Origin: an uncultured Clostridium sp.
Lineage (GTDB): Bacteria > Bacillota > Clostridia > Lachnospirales > Lachnospiraceae
Length of the DNA stretch: 64,000 nt
Assembly (NCBI GenBank): GCA_946553025.1
Contig: CAMNRM010000018.1
Location: 1 to 64,000 of the forward strand
Reading direction: 5' to 3'
The notes under the pieces were generated by a model. The model saw only the letters and a list, made by a program, of their open reading frames with translations, searched no databases and was not told the origin of the DNA. Numbering within the stretch: the stretch's first letter is position 1; every line of letters starts with the position of its first letter. Of this stretch, positions 49,347 through 57,725 are shown one piece after another. The translations under genes and the position numbers were made by a program.

Positions 49347-50288
49347 ATGAGTAAACAAAAGTTAAGAAAAAACCTGACAGCAGCATGTTTGGCAACAGTA
49401 ATGGCAATTTCAGGAAACAGTCTTGTTTCTGGGGCAGCACAGGCATTACCCAACGGAGGTATTGTAAATATTGGGGGAGTGAATTATCTGGTTGATGCAC
49501 AGGGAGAGAGATATTCCGGCTGGTTTATCGATACAGATGGAACCTGGTATTATTTTAACGAATCTGATAAGACGATGAAAACCGGCTGGCACTATGATGA
49601 AGAAGATAGGCACTACTACTATCTGAATTTATCCGATGGAAAGATGGTAACTGGCTGGCAGGTGATTAACGGAAGTGAATATTATTTCCAGCCGATAAGG
49701 AATATGGGGAATTATTATTTTGATGCGGAGCAGGGCGAATGGCTCTATTCGATGAACGGCAATCTTCCCTATGGGGCAATGTATCAAAATACCATTACTC
49801 CAGATGGTTCGTATGTTGACGCTAATGGAGTAAAGATGGTTTCAGCGAATAACTCTGCGGGCAATGCGGGAAATGTAGATACAGCAAATGTAAATACAGC
49901 GGGACAGCAAAGCTTGTCAGGAAGTATAGATTATCAGGAATATGTTGGTGAATATACACTTGAAAACAATTATTCCCTACAGTCTGCAAGCAGTCTTTGG
50001 CTGACGATTGCAAAGATAGAAAATAACAAGATATGGGCGAGTGTACATGCTGGAGCAGGTTCATTATCCGGTGAGGCTTATGGGGAAGTTAAAGGTTCAG
50101 CAATAGAGAATGGTAAATTTACGATTGTATTAGATGATATCATGCCGCCAATGATGGGCCCCAAAAATGAACAGCCTTATAGCATAGAATTTACATTTTC
50201 TTCTGATAAAATAATTGATGCAAAAGTGAGCCAATGTATTTATGAGATTTTAGCAGAACTTGAAGGTAAGTTATGGTTTGTTGATTAA
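49347..50288 (+). CDS. secreted protein with choline-binding-type repeats
   Basis: 313 residues from ATG 49347 (GAGAGGA). Signal peptide to about residue 30 (ACLATVMAISGNSLVSGAAQA). Residues 45-120 are wall-binding repeats (YSGWFIDTDGTWYYFNE, KTGWHYDEEDRHYYYLN, TGWQVINGSEYYFQP). The C-terminus (EYVGEYTLENNY..LWLTIAKIENNKIWASV) resembles the repeat halves in the 48124 product, so the two genes share a C-terminal domain family. Likely wall-bound and functionally linked. Confidence 0.75.
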   Translation: MSKQKLRKNLTAACLATVMAISGNSLVSGAAQALPNGGIVNIGGVNYLVDAQGERYSGWFIDTDGTWYYFNESDKTMKTGWHYDEEDRHYYYLNLSDGKMVTGWQVINGSEYYFQPIRNMGNYYFDAEQGEWLYSMNGNLPYGAMYQNTITPDGSYVDANGVKMVSANNSAGNAGNVDTANVNTAGQQSLSGSIDYQEYVGEYTLENNYSLQSASSLWLTIAKIENNKIWASVHAGAGSLSGEAYGEVKGSAIENGKFTIVLDDIMPPMMGPKNEQPYSIEFTFSSDKIIDAKVSQCIYEILAELEGKLWFVD

Positions 50289-50329
50289 ATAACTAAGAAG
50301 CTGGATAGGTAAAAATAGTTTTAAATAGA

Positions 50330-50382
50330 GAAATTCCCTATTGTCAGGATATAGATAAAAGATTAAATGGGGAATTTCTTTG
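50330..50382 (+). terminator. terminator after the 49347 gene
   Basis: GAAATTCCC pairs with GGGAATTTC and TTTG follows. It is related in sequence to the hairpin at 47986-48037. Confidence 0.6.
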
Positions 50383-50475
50383 TAAGTGTTTGTCTGGTGT
50401 AGTAAAAATATAGGATTGTAGTGGATGATTTCTAAAGATATATGAAAATTATAAATTGCAAATTAGGAGGAAAAA

Positions 50476-51768
50476 ATGTTTTGTGATAAATGTGGGATGG
50501 ATTTAGGAGAGGAAGTGAGGGTGAAAATATGTCCTCAGTGTGGTAGTAAAATAAAAAATATAGAAGAATCAGAAGATGATATCTCGGCGATGATAGTAAG
50601 CATTGTAGGGATGGTTATTTTAGCAGTTATTGTTATAACTGTATTAGTGAATTTTTTGACAAGTTTTCATACTAAATGTAAGATTAGGTTAGATTCTAAT
50701 AAAATGGCTTATATAGAAGAAGGTTTTTTTGAAGAAAAGAAAGATATAACAGAAATTATTATTCCAGATGGAGCATTAGGTATAGCAGCTGAGGGATTTA
50801 GAGATTGTGAAAATTTGACAACAATTACTACGCCTGAAAGTGTGGAAGTTATAGGTAGTGCTGCATTTTCAGGATGTAAAAGTTTAACAACAATTACTAT
50901 ACCTGAAAGTGTGAAAATTATAGGTAGTAATGCGTTTTCAGACTGTGAAAACTTGACAGATGTTACATTGCTAAATAGTGTAAAAGAAATTGGGCATGGT
51001 TGCTTTAGCCCATGTATAAATCTTAAATATGTAAAAATTTCAGAGAATGTGGAGATTCTGAGCAGTGGTTTGTTTGAAGATTGTGAAAATTTAGAAGAAG
51101 TTGTATTACCGGATAATTTACGTGAAATAGAAGAAAATTGTTTCGCAAACTGCGTAAAACTTAAGCATGTCAAGATTCCTCAAAATGTAGAAGCAATAGG
51201 AATTAATGCTTTTTATAATTGTAGAAGTATGATTAGCATTGAATTACCAGCTAATTTAAAAATAGTAGAAAGCGCGTGTTTTTCAGACTGTTCAGCACTT
51301 AAAGGTGTTGTAATTCCAGAAGGTGTGGAAATCATAAAAGAATCAGCATTTGAGGATTGTGAAGATTTAAATAATCTTAAATTACCTGATACTCTTCAGG
51401 AAATTGAGAATAGGGGTTTTTATAATTGTAGGAGTTTAAATAATATTGTTTTTCCAGAATGTGCGATAGGCATTGGAGGAGAAGCTTTTAAAGGCTGCAA
51501 ATTTAATAAAGTGAAATTATTTTCTGATACTAGTTATGGAGATAGTTTTGATAGCTATGTGCAAATTGAAATTTGGGAAGGAGATAAATTGATATCTTCT
51601 AGTATACGATGTAGTTGTGGACATGGAAATAGTTTAGAAGCCATTTTTTGTGTAAAATGTGGAAAGCTCTTAAAACCTAATGCAAAGATAAAATGCCCTA
51701 ATTGTGGGATACAGGCAGATGTAAAGGCAAATTTCTGTGAAAAATGCGGAGCAGAATTGAAACCGTAA
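50476..51768 (+). CDS. zinc-ribbon membrane protein with BspA-like LRR and C-terminal zinc ribbons
   Basis: 430 residues from ATG 50476 (AGGAGG). A four-Cys zinc ribbon (CDKCGMD...CPQCGSK) opens the protein, a membrane segment lies near residues 40-60 (AMIVSIVGMVILAVIVITVLV), then BspA-type LRRs (about 85-360; IPESVKIIGSNAFSDCENL pattern). Two more zinc ribbons close it (CSCGHGN..CVKCGK, CPNCGIQ..CEKCGAE). With one membrane span the first ribbon is inside the cell and the last two would be outside, an odd arrangement. AT-rich compared with flanks. First gene of a four-gene set. Confidence 0.78.
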   Translation: MFCDKCGMDLGEEVRVKICPQCGSKIKNIEESEDDISAMIVSIVGMVILAVIVITVLVNFLTSFHTKCKIRLDSNKMAYIEEGFFEEKKDITEIIIPDGALGIAAEGFRDCENLTTITTPESVEVIGSAAFSGCKSLTTITIPESVKIIGSNAFSDCENLTDVTLLNSVKEIGHGCFSPCINLKYVKISENVEILSSGLFEDCENLEEVVLPDNLREIEENCFANCVKLKHVKIPQNVEAIGINAFYNCRSMISIELPANLKIVESACFSDCSALKGVVIPEGVEIIKESAFEDCEDLNNLKLPDTLQEIENRGFYNCRSLNNIVFPECAIGIGGEAFKGCKFNKVKLFSDTSYGDSFDSYVQIEIWEGDKLISSSIRCSCGHGNSLEAIFCVKCGKLLKPNAKIKCPNCGIQADVKANFCEKCGAELKP

Positions 51769-51815
51769 GGTAATAGCAAATAGTTAAAATGGAAAGTATA
51801 TCTAGAGGAAAAGAA

Positions 51816-52814
51816 ATGGTTTGTAAAAATTGTGGGAATAAACTTAGAAGAGGGGCAAAATTTTGTCCTGTATGTGGTGCTGAAGTAAAAAAAGATAATA
51901 AATCCAATTTATTACATAAGCATGAGAAAAAAATAGAAAAGGTAAGCCAAAAGAATCCGAGTGAAAAAGATACACCTTCACATGCATCAGGAAAACTGTC
52001 TTTAGGAATGCGAGTTTTATTTTCTTCTCTATGTACAATAATGGTCATTCTGGCTGTGATCATTGTTGTTTTACAGATGGATTCTAAGCGACCATTCGGG
52101 GAATATCGTTTCTTATCGGCATCCGTGGAAGATATGGAATCCGATAATGGGGCAGATAATGCAGAGTTTATGACAGAAAGCGAATCAACAAAAGTTAATA
52201 GTACAGCAGAAGTGAGCACAACAGAAGTCGCTATAACAGAAGTCACTACAGCAGAAGCCACAACAGAAGAACTTAATACAACAGAAGCTACAGCAGAACC
52301 CAAACCTTACGAAACGGAGCTCATGGCAGAATCTTCTTTGGAATCATCTGAAGAACTTGAAGAAATTCCCCAGGAATCCGTTATGGAATCTGCTTCTTCC
52401 AAACTTTTAATGTCACCCTCCGAAATCGAGGAAGAAGTGCTGAGAATCAAAAATGTATGGACAAAGGACAGGGAAGCCGTCGAAAACAGAAGTTTTACCA
52501 GTGAAGCGATAGACAGTAATACCATCATCTATTCTCAGGATGGGGATGTTCGGATGATTGAGATTTCTGGGAATGAGAATGAATTGTTGACGAAAATTCT
52601 CCAGGTTGAAAATGGAAATCTTACGTTTGCCTACTATGGAACAGCCCAGGGACAAACGCGGTGTTATTTTAAAGACAATCAGTTGTTCCGCTGGATACAA
52701 ACGGATGCCGGAGGCGGTCAGGTAATTCATGATTTGGAACAGAAAAATCCAGAATTTATCCAACATGAACAGCAGATAATCAATGAGTTTCATCGGATAT
52801 TTGATCATCGATAA
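51816..52814 (+). CDS. zinc-ribbon membrane protein with extracytoplasmic domain
   Basis: 332 residues from ATG 51816 (AGAGGAAAAG; the frame opens at 51789 without a ribosome site). N-terminal zinc ribbon (CKNCGNKLRRGAKFCPVCGAE), a membrane segment near residue 75-95 (LFSSLCTIMVILAVIIVVL), a Thr/Glu-rich linker with TTEVAITEVTTAEATTEE repeats, and a C-terminal globular domain (SPSEIEEEVLRIKNVW ... YYGTAQGQTRCYFKDNQLFRWI). Same plan as the previous gene with a different outer domain. Confidence 0.72.
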   Translation: MVCKNCGNKLRRGAKFCPVCGAEVKKDNKSNLLHKHEKKIEKVSQKNPSEKDTPSHASGKLSLGMRVLFSSLCTIMVILAVIIVVLQMDSKRPFGEYRFLSASVEDMESDNGADNAEFMTESESTKVNSTAEVSTTEVAITEVTTAEATTEELNTTEATAEPKPYETELMAESSLESSEELEEIPQESVMESASSKLLMSPSEIEEEVLRIKNVWTKDREAVENRSFTSEAIDSNTIIYSQDGDVRMIEISGNENELLTKILQVENGNLTFAYYGTAQGQTRCYFKDNQLFRWIQTDAGGGQVIHDLEQKNPEFIQHEQQIINEFHRIFDHR

Positions 52815-52870
52815 AGCCTTATTATTTTTATTACCATTCAACAGCAGAATTATAAAAATGGAGAGTTATT

Positions 52871-53806
52871 ATGAATACACGAAAGAATATTAATATTGTT
52901 AATATTGAAAAAATTTTAAATTATGTTTTACTTATCAGTGCTCTCATCCTCTGCATCCTGGAAGTTGTGGTTATTTTCCGTATTCGTCATTTTTCTTTCC
53001 GATATGGTTATATCAAAGATTATGAAATATCCCAGGAAAAGATTGATGGACTTCAAGAAGAAAAGACAGAAATCAAGGAATTACTTCACGCCCAGGACAG
53101 TGAAATCAAAGAATTAACGGAACATTATAAGGTTCTGGAAGCGGTACAGAAGGAAAATCCTTTGGAAGAACAGATACGTCAATCCTACATTGCTCGGGAA
53201 GAGGCAGCAGCAGAAGCACAGGTAATTGTGATGTCAGCCCTGGGTGAGATGAACTTGGTTACACTGGAAACAGCAGATCTTGATAAGGATGCGATTCATG
53301 GAATTGTGGATGGAGTGGTAGGAAATGAAATTCTATCTTCGGGGATTAAGTCTGCGATTGATGCTGGGTCACAGGAATTATCTCTTGAAAGTATTATCCA
53401 GGGAGCCAGAGAAGGGGCGGCAGAAGGGATACAGGGCTATGTAGAGGGCAAGGTTCAGGACTATGTGGCAGATTATATTGGTGCGGATATTTTTCCGGTA
53501 GCAGGTTTTGTCAATGAACTGATCAATGCGAATGATACACCGGCGGTGTTAGCTAATGGAATTGCGCAGAACCAGAGAACAGCGGCAGATGACTTACTTT
53601 ATTTTTTTAAATCTGAAGAAACAAATGCAGGAACGATCCAAAAAGCAGCTCAAAACCTCTATAAGTTAAAGCTTCTTGAAGAGGAGGCGGCGAAAATTAC
53701 CGGAAATTCGGTGGAGGGAGATAAGGATGTTTTCTATGATCAGCTGCTGCAGTTATCACAGCAATATGGGGTTTCTAATTATCGGATTTTAAAGTATGCG
53801 GAATAG
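52871..53806 (+). CDS. membrane coiled-coil protein, unknown function
   Basis: 311 residues from ATG 52871. One membrane segment near residues 17-37 (LNYVLLISALILCILEVVVIF), a coiled coil (about 58-115; EKIDGLQEEKTEIKELLHAQDSEI), then a Gly/Ala-rich helical region (LESIIQGAREGAAEGIQGYVEG). It lies in the same operon-like run. No family recognised; could act with the next gene as a paired envelope coiled-coil complex. Confidence 0.65.
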   Translation: MNTRKNINIVNIEKILNYVLLISALILCILEVVVIFRIRHFSFRYGYIKDYEISQEKIDGLQEEKTEIKELLHAQDSEIKELTEHYKVLEAVQKENPLEEQIRQSYIAREEAAAEAQVIVMSALGEMNLVTLETADLDKDAIHGIVDGVVGNEILSSGIKSAIDAGSQELSLESIIQGAREGAAEGIQGYVEGKVQDYVADYIGADIFPVAGFVNELINANDTPAVLANGIAQNQRTAADDLLYFFKSEETNAGTIQKAAQNLYKLKLLEEEAAKITGNSVEGDKDVFYDQLLQLSQQYGVSNYRILKYAE

Positions 53807-53822
53807 GGAGGAAGGCTGTCAA

Positions 53823-55091
53823 ATGAAAAAAATAAAATGGATATATTGGAAATTAATATTGTTGGGGATATTTGGAATTTTTGCGGCAGTGCTTGTCGGT
53901 TTTCTTCAGACGCAAAATGCTCGTGAAGAAGAAATGCAGGTAAAAGCAGAATTATATGTTCAGGAGCAGGCGCTGAATCAAGAACTACAGGAATATGGCA
54001 GGCAGAACGCACAGAAAACCGCTGCAATAGAAGAATTAAAGGAAAAGCAGAAAGCGGTGGACGAAGAAATCGCACAGTTAAGGACAAAGCAGGAGCAACT
54101 TAGTATTCTGGAAGAGGACAGAAAACTTTATGACCTTGCTGTTGGAAGGCTGGAATGGAATTATGATGTTGCAATGTTTAAAGAACAGCAAAAATCTTCA
54201 AGTCAGGCGGGGACGATTGGAAAAGTTTTGCTTGGAGGGTTGTTAGGTCCGATGATGCAGTCTTCACAGCAGGAAAGTATGGACAGGGTTTATCAAAATC
54301 GAATTGAATTTTATCAGCTTCTTTCGGAGTTTATGAAAGACAGCACAGATGAGGTAAACCTTGCCAAAGCCGAATTTGACAGTTGTTTTGGTTTTTGGGA
54401 TTCGTTGCTGGAATTTCAGTCCGATGAGGATATTCTGCGAAATCAAAAATTGTTGGAAAAAATCGACGGAGAGGTTCATTGGAAGGAAGAAAAGGATCAG
54501 TTAATGCAGGCGCTTGGAAAATATTACTTTGATTTAAGAGAGTATATTTTATTTTATGATATGACGCTCAGTAGCAGGGAAACGGAATTTATTGCGCGTC
54601 TTGAAGAGCAGAAAGCATGGATAAACAATATACTTTATGCTTATGATCCGAATGAACGATATGGCTATAGTTATGAAGAAAAAATTATGCGCCATATGCG
54701 TCTTCTTACCGCTTATCGGGATACCTTGGATGTTATGGTGACAATGTCCCAGTATGATGATGGAATTATCTATGCAGAAGACAGAACTGCCTATAATGTC
54801 GGTTTTTTCCGAGCCTATGAAAATAAGGGCAGAATTACCTATATCCAGGAGTGTACAAGTTCTACATTTGCATTCAGTGAAGTAGAAAAAAGATATTATG
54901 ATCGAAATGGAAATCCTCTGTACCTTTCTCTGAAGCAGGGAGATATTACTTTGTATAATGGGAAAGTTGTTGATCATACCTGTATAAGTGATGAAATGGC
55001 TGAAAAGCTAGTCGATGAAGCAAGAAGAATCTGGAATGACTATCCTGATAGATATGAATTTGAACACAATTATCAGAATTATCAAATATAG
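53823..55091 (+). CDS. membrane coiled-coil protein, unknown function
   Basis: 422 residues from ATG 53823 (GGGAGGAAGG; the frame opens at 53796 inside the previous stop region). N-terminal membrane anchor (LILLGIFGIFAAVLVGFL), a coiled coil at about residues 40-100 (QALNQELQEYGRQNAQKTAAIEEL), then a helical outer domain and a beta-rich end with RYYDRNGNPLYLSLKQGDITLYNG. Directly follows 52871 with a 16-base gap, so they are translated together. Confidence 0.65.
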   Translation: MKKIKWIYWKLILLGIFGIFAAVLVGFLQTQNAREEEMQVKAELYVQEQALNQELQEYGRQNAQKTAAIEELKEKQKAVDEEIAQLRTKQEQLSILEEDRKLYDLAVGRLEWNYDVAMFKEQQKSSSQAGTIGKVLLGGLLGPMMQSSQQESMDRVYQNRIEFYQLLSEFMKDSTDEVNLAKAEFDSCFGFWDSLLEFQSDEDILRNQKLLEKIDGEVHWKEEKDQLMQALGKYYFDLREYILFYDMTLSSRETEFIARLEEQKAWINNILYAYDPNERYGYSYEEKIMRHMRLLTAYRDTLDVMVTMSQYDDGIIYAEDRTAYNVGFFRAYENKGRITYIQECTSSTFAFSEVEKRYYDRNGNPLYLSLKQGDITLYNGKVVDHTCISDEMAEKLVDEARRIWNDYPDRYEFEHNYQNYQI

Positions 55092-55126
55092 TTATAATTT
55101 TTATCTAAAATCATGGTTATAGATAT

Positions 55127-55294
55127 TATGATTAGCCCGTCAAAAGGTATATAAGATACAAATTGTGCTAATTGTTTCTAAATTGTGCATTGATTAACTT
55201 TATATCCAAGTTGACAAAAATAAAGAAACCGGGTGCAATTCCCATACAATTTACACAATATTTGCTAGAAATACCTTTTGACGCTTCAATCATA
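55127..55294. repeat. inverted-repeat element, copy B
   Basis: CGTCAAAAGGTAT (55138-55150) and its exact reverse complement ATACCTTTTGACG (55271-55283), extended outward by TATGATT/AATCATA with a few mismatches, bound 168 bases with no gene. The same end sequences bound 30000-30197. The interiors differ. Confidence 0.65.
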
Positions 55295-55376
55295 TTATTA
55301 TTTGAAATTATAAATGATATACTTGAATAGTCAATTTATAATTATCCACTTTAAGAAAAATGGAAAGGAGATTGTA

Positions 55377-55484
55377 ATGAAAAAAACAACAAAAACTTTA
55401 ATGTGCATGGGAGATAAACAGGATGGTTGTGCAGACAAAACTGTTTGCGGATGCTGCGGCACAGGCAGGAGCAGCGCAGAATAA
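55377..55484 (+). CDS. 35-residue cysteine-rich peptide
   Basis: ATG 55377 sits 7 bases after AAAGGAG. The peptide starts KKTTKTLMCMGDKQDG and ends CADKTVCGCCGTGRSSAE, with five Cys, four of them in the last 18 residues. It has its own upstream -10-like sequence and a terminator shared with hicB. It could be a small metal-binding protein, a toxin peptide or a modified-peptide precursor; no modifying enzyme is next to it. Confidence 0.55.
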   Translation: MKKTTKTLMCMGDKQDGCADKTVCGCCGTGRSSAE

Positions 55485-55535
55485 CACACCAGTTGAGTTT
55501 TTGTTTGGCTGATTTAGATTACGAATGAAGAAAAT

Positions 55536-55563
55536 AAGGGGCTATCGCAGAAGATAGCCCCTT
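55536..55563. terminator. bidirectional terminator
   Basis: AAGGGGCTATC pairs with GATAGCCCCTT. It lies between the convergent cysteine-rich peptide and hicB genes. Confidence 0.85.
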
Positions 55564-55569
55564 GAGAGA

Positions 55570-55965
55570 TTAAAGCTGCACTTTAGCAAGTAGAGCTTCC
55601 TGTAAAACCTGAGAAAAGTTAATTCCTTTAGCAATGGCAGCTTCATTCAGCCATTCAGGGATACTTAATGTTTTTTTGACTGCACGGGAGTTGGTACGTT
55701 TTTTATAGGCGAGCATATCGAATTCGATGACAACAAGGAATGCATTCGCTTCAGGACTGATTGTCGTAGGATCGGAAGCCTCAGGAAAGGGAATTTTTTT
55801 CTGTTCATAATCGGTTAAAGCTAATCCTAGTGCCTCTACAGCCATTTCATAAGCTTGTGTCATAGTATCACCTTGTGTAAGGCATTCAGGGATGTCAGGG
55901 AAAGAAATCCAAAATCCCCCTTCTTCAGCTTTGTGAAATAATGCGGGATAGAATAATTTTTTCAT
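55570..55965 (-). CDS. hicB: HicB-family antitoxin
   Basis: 131 residues on the minus strand from ATG 55965, 8 bases after GGAGG (an upstream ATG overlaps that site). N-terminal HicB-like fold (YPALFHKAEEGGFWISFPDIPECLTQGDT) and a C-terminal DNA-binding part (KKTLSIPEWLNEAAIAKGINFSQVL). It neutralises HicA and represses the operon. Downstream of hicA as in many hicAB pairs. Confidence 0.9.
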   Translation of the reverse strand: MKKLFYPALFHKAEEGGFWISFPDIPECLTQGDTMTQAYEMAVEALGLALTDYEQKKIPFPEASDPTTISPEANAFLVVIEFDMLAYKKRTNSRAVKKTLSIPEWLNEAAIAKGINFSQVLQEALLAKVQL

Positions 55966-55992
55966 CGATAAAGCCTCCATTAGGAAGCGGAA

Positions 55993-56181
55993 CTATTTAA
56001 GCCCCGCCTGTTTTAATATAGCTTGTTCAAGACCTTTTTTAAGACTTGTGCTGTGATAAGGAATTATGGTTTGAAGCCCAGTCTTATCATTTCTCATTTT
56101 TACATGAGATCCATTTTGGCTAATTATTTCAAAACCGTTTTTCTTGAGATGTTTTATCATCTCTCGTGGTGTCATGGGCAT
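55993..56181 (-). CDS. hicA: HicA-family toxin (mRNA interferase)
   Basis: 62 residues on the minus strand. MTPREMIKHLKKNGFEIISQNGSHVKMRN contains the dsRBD-like fold with the active His in GSHVKM. It cleaves mRNA unless HicB is present. Gene pair looks complete. Confidence 0.9.
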   Translation of the reverse strand: MPMTPREMIKHLKKNGFEIISQNGSHVKMRNDKTGLQTIIPYHSTSLKKGLEQAILKQAGLK

Positions 56182-56212
56182 TTGTGGATTCTCCTTTCCT
56201 TATCGTGTAAAT

Positions 56213-56241
56213 ATTTTAACACGTAATATTACGTATGTCAA
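56213..56241 (-). promoter_or_regulatory. hicAB promoter with embedded operator
   Basis: Minus-strand TTGACA (56236-56241) and TAAAAT (56213-56218), spacer 17. ACGTAATATTACGT (56221-56234), a perfect 14-bp palindrome, fills the spacer and is the likely HicB operator. Confidence 0.75.
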
Positions 56242-56410
56242 TAAAAATACGTTATATGATAGTGTAACTTTACCTGGGGATCTTGATAGACAGCCCATCC
56301 TTTGTCTTTACAGCTATTAACGCAGCAAAAAGCAATAGCTAATGCATTTAAACCTAGAGAAACGAGTTCAAGTTTGTATTTTTAAATCCCTTGCGGCACA
56401 CTCCTGGGGA
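56242..56410. other. region without recognisable gene
   Basis: No convincing coding region, RNA gene or repeat is seen. The text may be decayed sequence of the mobile element whose recombinase relic follows. Confidence 0.4.
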
Positions 56411-56640
56411 TTACACTTTAATCTCCATTACGTTTTTGAAGGTGAATCACACATCAGCCTTGCCGTAGACCATCACGAACTTCACCATAGCATACCAGGC
56501 TGCCTCATCAAAATAATCCACCTGCTCCGGCAGACTCTGTAGCACATCCTTAAAGTTTTCCATCATTTTCCGCTATGCCTGTTTCTCCGTGATGGCTGCT
56601 TGCACTTCCTCCAGCCGTGCTTTCGCCGTTTCAAAGTGCT
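56411..56640 (-). pseudogene. serine recombinase C-terminal relic
   Basis: Minus-strand translation reads FETAKARLEEVQAAITEKQA, stop, KMMENFKDVLQSLPEQVDYF, DEAAWYAMVKFVMVYGKADV, stop, FTFKNVMEIKV and stop. This is the C-terminal end of a large serine recombinase of the Tn4451/ICE type, with two in-frame stops (one likely from CGG, one from CGA) and no N-terminal half. It marks a decayed mobile element. Confidence 0.7.
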
Positions 56641-56736
56641 CCCCCCTATTCTTTCCCAAACAAGTCACAAAAAAGCACACAACCTCCCATTGCAGAAATC
56701 ATGTGCTTTCATTAATCTATTCGAATATACTACTTC

Positions 56737-57348
56737 TCATTTGGCATCACTGGAAAGCCCAAGCCATTCTTTTACAGTTTCTACTGCATAACCTACGCCT
56801 TGAGAAATCTTTTCAACATCAACCCCAAGATTATAAAAATTCCTGGCTATTTCCATCGCTTTCTTCTGCTCGGATTCTTTTCTTATTTCCTGAATCGCCT
56901 GACACACATCAACCACCTCTTCACTTTTATCATATTTTATGCCTGAATTTGTAATTGCTTCAATCACATCCGCCGCCCTACGCTCCAACTCCCGGAAACG
57001 CTTTTCATTGGTCATCAGCACTCTGCTTAAGTTCTCCCTGTCTTTTGAATACTTAATGAACAGCATGACCTCCCGCAGGCTGGACTGGAATTTCATAATC
57101 TCCTCGTCCGTCATCTGTGCCGGTGCGATCAACCGCACATGGTAATTATCCATACAGGCAAGTACATCTGGGTCTGAAACATTCATCATCTCAAACAGGC
57201 TTAACGGTCCATCCCATTCTTCCGAACCGAAAAATATAGTCACCGTGATGGAAGGTATCAGTCTGTCCTCCACCCAGAAACCGCTTAAGAATTCACCCGC
57301 GCTTGGTGTTTTTCCGCCTTCTTCAGCAGATAAATCCAGTAAAAACAA
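56737..57348 (-). pseudogene. Rpn/PD-(D/E)XK-family transposase-type protein, 5'-truncated
   Basis: 203 residues remain. MNVSDPDVLACMDNYHVRLIAPAQMTDEEI and EKRFRELERRAADVIEAITNSG, ending VEKISQGVGYAVETVKEWLG, match the C-terminal two thirds of Rpn-family recombination-promoting nucleases (usually about 300 residues). The N-terminal PD-(D/E)XK catalytic core is largely absent. The break lies next to the tRNA-Gln terminator at 57341-57382. Confidence 0.7.
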
Positions 57349-57382
57349 AAGAACTGCTGCATAATTTTCGTGCGGCAGTTCT
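57341..57382 (-). terminator. terminator of tRNA-Gln, right copy
   Basis: AGAACTGC pairs with GCAGTTCT; on the minus strand it is followed by a TTTTGTTTTT run. Confidence 0.75.
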
Positions 57383-57388
57383 TTTTCA

Positions 57389-57460
57389 CTGGGCTACAAG
57401 GATTCGAACCTTGAAATGACGGAGTCAGAGTCCGTTGCCTTACCATTTGGCGATAGCCCA
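57389..57460 (-). tRNA. tRNA-Gln (anticodon CTG), inverted second copy
   Basis: Reverse complement is base-for-base identical to the tRNA at 40482-40553: same acceptor, anticodon loop CTCTGAC and T-arm. It has its own promoter and terminator. Confidence 0.95.
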
Positions 57461-57499
57461 TTATCTTGTTTTGCAGTCCTATGAGTGACTGCGAAAATT

Positions 57500-57528
57500 A
57501 TTATACTTATCTTTTGGGGATTCGTCAA
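57500..57528 (-). promoter_or_regulatory. promoter of tRNA-Gln, right copy
   Basis: Minus-strand TTGACG (57523-57528) and TATAAT (57500-57505), spacer 17. The sequence differs from the left copy's promoter, so the duplicated block is essentially the tRNA itself. Confidence 0.85.
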
Positions 57529-57597
57529 GTACTTTTTTTTATTTTTGCATGTTTTTTTATTTTTCCGTATTTTTCCCCGCATGGCGATAACATAGTC

Positions 57598-57626
57598 TGG
57601 ACAATTAGCGGAGAATCATATATAAT
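57598..57626 (+). promoter_or_regulatory. promoter of the thioesterase operon
   Basis: TGGACA (57598-57603), 17-base spacer, TATAAT (57621-57626), 100 bases before the thioesterase start. Confidence 0.6.
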
Positions 57627-57725
57627 AGTAATGATTTTTGATTTTCAGTTTTATATTTTAATTCTCTGATGAGTGAAAGGGTTGCTGCAGGTATCCGTGT
57701 GCAGTAACATGAAGGTTTTGCGTTC

